This document shows positions 4,864 to 6,243 of a DNA stretch of 6,243 nt, in pieces (the stretch's first letter is position 1; every line of letters starts with the position of its first letter). The notes beneath the pieces were generated by a model that was not told the DNA's origin, did not search any database, and worked only from the letters and a program-made list of their open reading frames with translations. The position numbers were made by a program, and so were the translations under genes. Source of the stretch: Akkermansia sp. (GTDB lineage: Bacteria > Verrucomicrobiota > Verrucomicrobiia > Verrucomicrobiales > Akkermansiaceae); contig JAFNWZ010000038.1 in assembly GCA_017379255.1 (NCBI GenBank), forward strand, positions 1 through 6,243. Reading direction: 5' to 3'.

Positions 4864-5285
4864 TCAGAGTACCTGCGTTTCCTCAACACCACCGGGGCAC
4901 TCCCGCAAAACAAGCATGCCACCTTCTGCACGCCCCAGCTCCATCAGATGGCGGTATATATTGCATGGCGTCCACTCCCCGCGGCCGTCATCATACAGCA
5001 GGAACCCCGCCTCGCGCAGCACGTGGAATGCATCCTCCAGCCGCCAGGAAAAGGCACCTTGCACGGCCTCATCACAACGCTCTACGCGCATGCGGAAATG
5101 AAAGTAGCCCACCCCTAGGCATCGCATCAGCTGGCGCAAAACCATTCACTGCAGGATTCGGCACAATAACGCCGCACAAATCCAGCAGGCAGGCTGGACT
5201 CATGCCCCAGATGCAGGCGCAGGTGCACAACTCCATCGTGCACCATCTGAAAGTCCCTAACGATATTTTTTCGTGGTAAGCGCAT
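4864..5285 (-). pseudogene. Frameshifted gene of unknown function, about 139 codons
   Basis: The minus-strand ATG at 5285 follows a good ribosome binding site (GGGGAGGAAG) and opens MRLPRKNIVRDFQMVHDG... to a TGA at 5127-5129 after 52 residues. A second frame then continues protein-like to 4864: VGYFHFRMRVERCDEA, FSWRLEDAFHVLREAG, FLLYDDGRGEWTPCNIYRHLMELG, ending GGVEETQVL. The third frame gives a plausible bridge (PADAMPRG), so the original path probably needed two small indels between about 5112 and 5145. The combined product is soluble, rich in His, Arg and Cys, without signal peptide or membrane segments. I do not recognise the family. It lies between the two element-end repeats, just downstream (in its own sense) of the hairpin at 5311-5341, so it may be cargo of a decayed element. 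The alternative is two separate short ORFs. Confidence 0.5.
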
Positions 5286-5310
5286 GCTTCCTCCCCCTCT
5301 TGCATGAAAT

Positions 5311-5341
5311 GAAAAAGCACCGCAAATTGCGGTGCTTTTTC
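5311..5341 (-). terminator. Symmetrical intrinsic terminator, probably reading leftward from the tRNA-fMet fragment
   Basis: AAAAAGCACCGC and GCGGTGCTTTTT form a 12-bp stem around a 5-nt loop, with A and T tracts on both sides, so it could work in either direction. On the minus strand it comes right after the tRNA 3' fragment, as a tRNA terminator would. Confidence 0.75.
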
Positions 5342-5344
5342 GGA

Positions 5345-5361
5345 GTTGCGGGAGTAGGATT
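5345..5361 (-). other. tRNA-fMet 3'-end fragment, candidate att core
   Basis: On the minus strand, AATCCTACTCCCGCAAC fits tRNA positions 58-73: the end of the T-loop, T-stem CCTAC, acceptor TCCCGCA and discriminator A. The A at position 72 is the hallmark of bacterial initiator tRNA, whose first pair is mismatched. The 5' three quarters of the tRNA are absent, and unrelated A-rich sequence starts at the T-loop, as at an integrase crossover. Confidence 0.55.
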
Positions 5362-5384
5362 AAAAACATTGATATATAAGCTAC

Positions 5385-5460
5385 TTACACAGCAAGCCCG
5401 CCCCCTTTCAGTGTCCCCTGTGCCCCTTTTTGTGCTCAATCCTCTATTTTGTGTCATACA
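5385..5460 (-). pseudogene. Remnant protein tail, second copy, with a one-base frameshift
   Basis: The minus-strand tail AQKGAQGTLKGGGLAV ends at TAA (5385-5387). Its upstream part, CMTQ (codons up to 5460), is in another frame because the gap to AQKG is 25 bases here and 24 in the copy at 4342-4419. This is the same unrecognised protein, possibly an integrase C-terminus judging by the adjoining tRNA fragment. Confidence 0.4.
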
Positions 5461-5483
5461 GCACTCAGTAGGGTATCGTACAG

Positions 5484-5767
5484 GGTGAACAGTGGTATTC
5501 ATGCGGGAATGATGCACGCCTGAATGCAGAGGATTCCCCGCTTCCAGATGTCCGCTTGCGTGGCTCGCTGGTGTTCTCGCCCTGGTGCATCTGGTGGAGC
5601 GCGAGCTCCGGCTATGGTTCTGCTTGGCTCTGCTTTCTGGACTGCCCACCCCTACCCCTTTGCTTTTGGTGGGCGGTTCCATACCCTACCCGGGGCGCGT
5701 TCAGGGGTGGGGCTGTGTGGATGAGTGAGGGGACACGCATCCCTGAATTATACGATTCCCCACAGGC
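5484..5767. other. GC-rich stretch without a supported gene
   Basis: There is no convincing gene. On the plus strand a frame free of stops runs from 5513 to 5725 and reads as hydrophobic, proline-rich protein (LAWLAGVLALVHLVERELRL, then WFCLALLSGLPTPTPLLLVGG), but it has no ATG and no ribosome binding site. It could be a fragment of a membrane protein or chance. Confidence 0.35.
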
Positions 5768-5770
5768 AAA

Positions 5771-5810
5771 GAAAAAGCCCCCGTTAGCGGTGCGGCAACA
5801 CCCGGGGGCT
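5771..5810 (-). terminator. Intrinsic terminator of unit B
   Basis: On the minus strand, AGCCCCCG (5803-5810) and CGGGGGCT (5776-5783) are followed by TTTTTCTTT. It is identical to the unit A terminator. Confidence 0.85.
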
Positions 5811-5842
5811 GATTTTGTAATATGATACAATGCACTGCATTG

Positions 5843-5856
5843 AGCGGTTTCCCGCC
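5843..5856 (-). ncRNA. GAAA-tetraloop hairpin 2 of unit B
   Basis: Minus strand GGCGG-GAAA-CCGCT, with a terminal G-U pair where unit A has A-U. Confidence 0.5.
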
Positions 5857-5917
5857 GGGCTTATTAGAACACAAAGGGCCGTAGATGTCAAGCGGCATTG
5901 AAAAGAAAGTTGCCCCG

Positions 5918-5933
5918 CCCCGGTTTCCCGGGG
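5918..5933 (-). ncRNA. GAAA-tetraloop hairpin 1 of unit B
   Basis: Minus strand CCCCGG-GAAA-CCGGGG, a perfect 6-bp stem 14 bases after the small-ORF stop. Confidence 0.55.
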
Positions 5934-5947
5934 ACAGGGCGTAGATT

Positions 5948-6043
5948 CTAACACCGCTGGAACGCAATGAACAGAATCCATATCAGTTGCTCAGCCAACA
6001 CGGGATTGACTGCCAGTGTGTTTATCAGTGCGTGTTGTATCAT
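5948..6043 (-). CDS. Conserved small hydrophobic peptide (copy B)
   Basis: This is a 31-residue ORF from the minus-strand ATG at 6043 to TAG. The first 12 residues, MIQHALINTLAV, differ from copy A. The rest, NPVLAEQLIWILFIAFQRC, is the same except Ile for Val. The frame stays open upstream to 6202, but aligned codons there change the amino acid at every difference from copy A, so the conserved coding region belongs to the short ORF. The start codon lies within the fold-back helix (6035-6048 with 5817-5830). There is no clear ribosome binding site. The family is unrecognised; it may be a membrane-active or regulatory peptide (inference from hydrophobicity and RNA layout). A decayed C-terminus of a larger protein remains possible. 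Confidence 0.5.
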   Translation of the reverse strand: MIQHALINTLAVNPVLAEQLIWILFIAFQRC

Positions 6044-6138
6044 AATACTACGCCGCCTGATGATTTGCCGCACCAGGCGGCATGCGGAGTGTACCACAGA
6101 CCAACAAAACAGAGCAAGGCAAATGTGCGGCTTTCTGT

Positions 6139-6243
6139 TCTTCTCCCGCTCTGGTGGTGCTTCGCTGGCCACAAAGCCAAAGCGATAGCATCCACCTACC
6201 ACCTGAGCATTATTTTTTTCTACTGTAAAAATAGGCTTTTACC
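6139..6243. other. Upstream flank of unit B
   Basis: The sequence is not shared with the flank of unit A. It contains a short inverted repeat at the window edge (GTAAAA...TTTTAC, about 6225-6242). No convincing minus-strand promoter was found, so where unit B transcription starts is unknown. Confidence 0.35.

Larger units (their letters stand above)
5345..5483. repeat. Element-end repeat, copy 2 (tRNA-fMet 3' end, 16-mer and protein tail)
   Basis: This is a direct repeat of 4305-4437. It contains the tRNA-like fragment at 5345-5361, the identical 16-mer at 5364-5379, the protein tail at 5385-5460 and CGTACAG at 5477-5483. I infer a second attachment-type end of a related integrative element. 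No integrase body survives nearby. Confidence 0.6.
5768..6138 (-). repeat. Fold-back small-ORF unit B, inverted copy of unit A
   Basis: It has the same order as 4435-4812, read on the minus strand: leader, hairpin (about 6049-6082), small ORF (5948-6043), GAAA hairpin 1 (5918-5933), GAAA hairpin 2 (5843-5856), a 6-bp hairpin unique to this copy (5828-5842), the fold-back strand (5817-5830) complementary at 13 of 14 bases to 6035-6048, and the terminator. The unit converges on unit A. Confidence 0.7.

Noticed and set aside
5556..5825. Plus-strand 89-codon ORF ending in the terminator of unit B
   Set aside because: Its last third is read through the antisense of an intrinsic terminator, it has no ribosome binding site, and the sequence resembles no protein family.
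4435..6138. CRISPR array or insertion sequence with transposase
   Set aside because: The repeats are two long inverted units and two direct patches, not regularly spaced short repeats, and no transposase-like ORF or target-site duplication is visible.
5948..6202. 84-codon minus-strand ORF extending unit B's peptide upstream
   Set aside because: The upstream codons change amino acid at every difference from unit A, and unit A has an in-frame stop just before its ATG; the short start at 6043 is better supported.

Overview
The window reads as three regions. All organism statements are inferences from gene content and style, because no database search was possible. Region 1 (1 to about 670) looks like a gut Firmicute of the Clostridia type. 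It holds the 3' end of a ModE-type helix-turn-helix regulator with its own terminator, then a textbook sigma-A promoter, an AGGAGG ribosome binding site and the first 74 codons of a tungsten/molybdenum aldehyde:ferredoxin oxidoreductase (AOR). At about 660-680 the AOR reading frame runs, in frame, into an unrelated membrane-protein tail. This is most simply a chimeric join, either an assembly artefact or a real deletion or recombination.

Region 2 (about 670 to 3940) is GC-rich and looks like a Gram-negative bacterium, possibly Verrucomicrobiota of the Akkermansia kind. It holds the tail of a small membrane protein coupled to pdxA (vitamin B6 synthesis), then two separately promoted genes for exported proteins: a secreted 3D-domain cell-wall hydrolase-like protein and an outer-membrane beta-barrel protein. 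Intrinsic terminators follow pdxA and the 3D gene.

Region 3 (about 3940 to 6243) is gene-poor and repeat-rich, like a graveyard of integrative elements. Two directly repeated patches (4305-4437 and 5345-5483) each join a sequence resembling a tRNA 3' end to a shared 16-mer and to the remnant C-terminal tail of the same unrecognised protein, possibly an integrase. The clearer tRNA piece matches the 3' end of an initiator tRNA-fMet, including the A at position 72. A frameshifted minus-strand gene lies at 4864-5285.

The most interesting content is a pair of related units of about 375 nt, in inverted and convergent orientation (4435-4812 on +, 5768-6138 on -). Each has a conserved leader hairpin, a 31-32 residue hydrophobic ORF whose C-terminal 20 codons differ almost only synonymously, two GAAA-tetraloop hairpins and an identical intrinsic terminator. 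In both copies the start codon lies in a long-range helix with sequence just before the terminator. The helix sequences differ between copies yet stay complementary. A conserved leader segment is also complementary to the terminator loop. This layout recalls the fold-back mRNAs of type I toxins such as hok, although the peptide matches no family I recognise.
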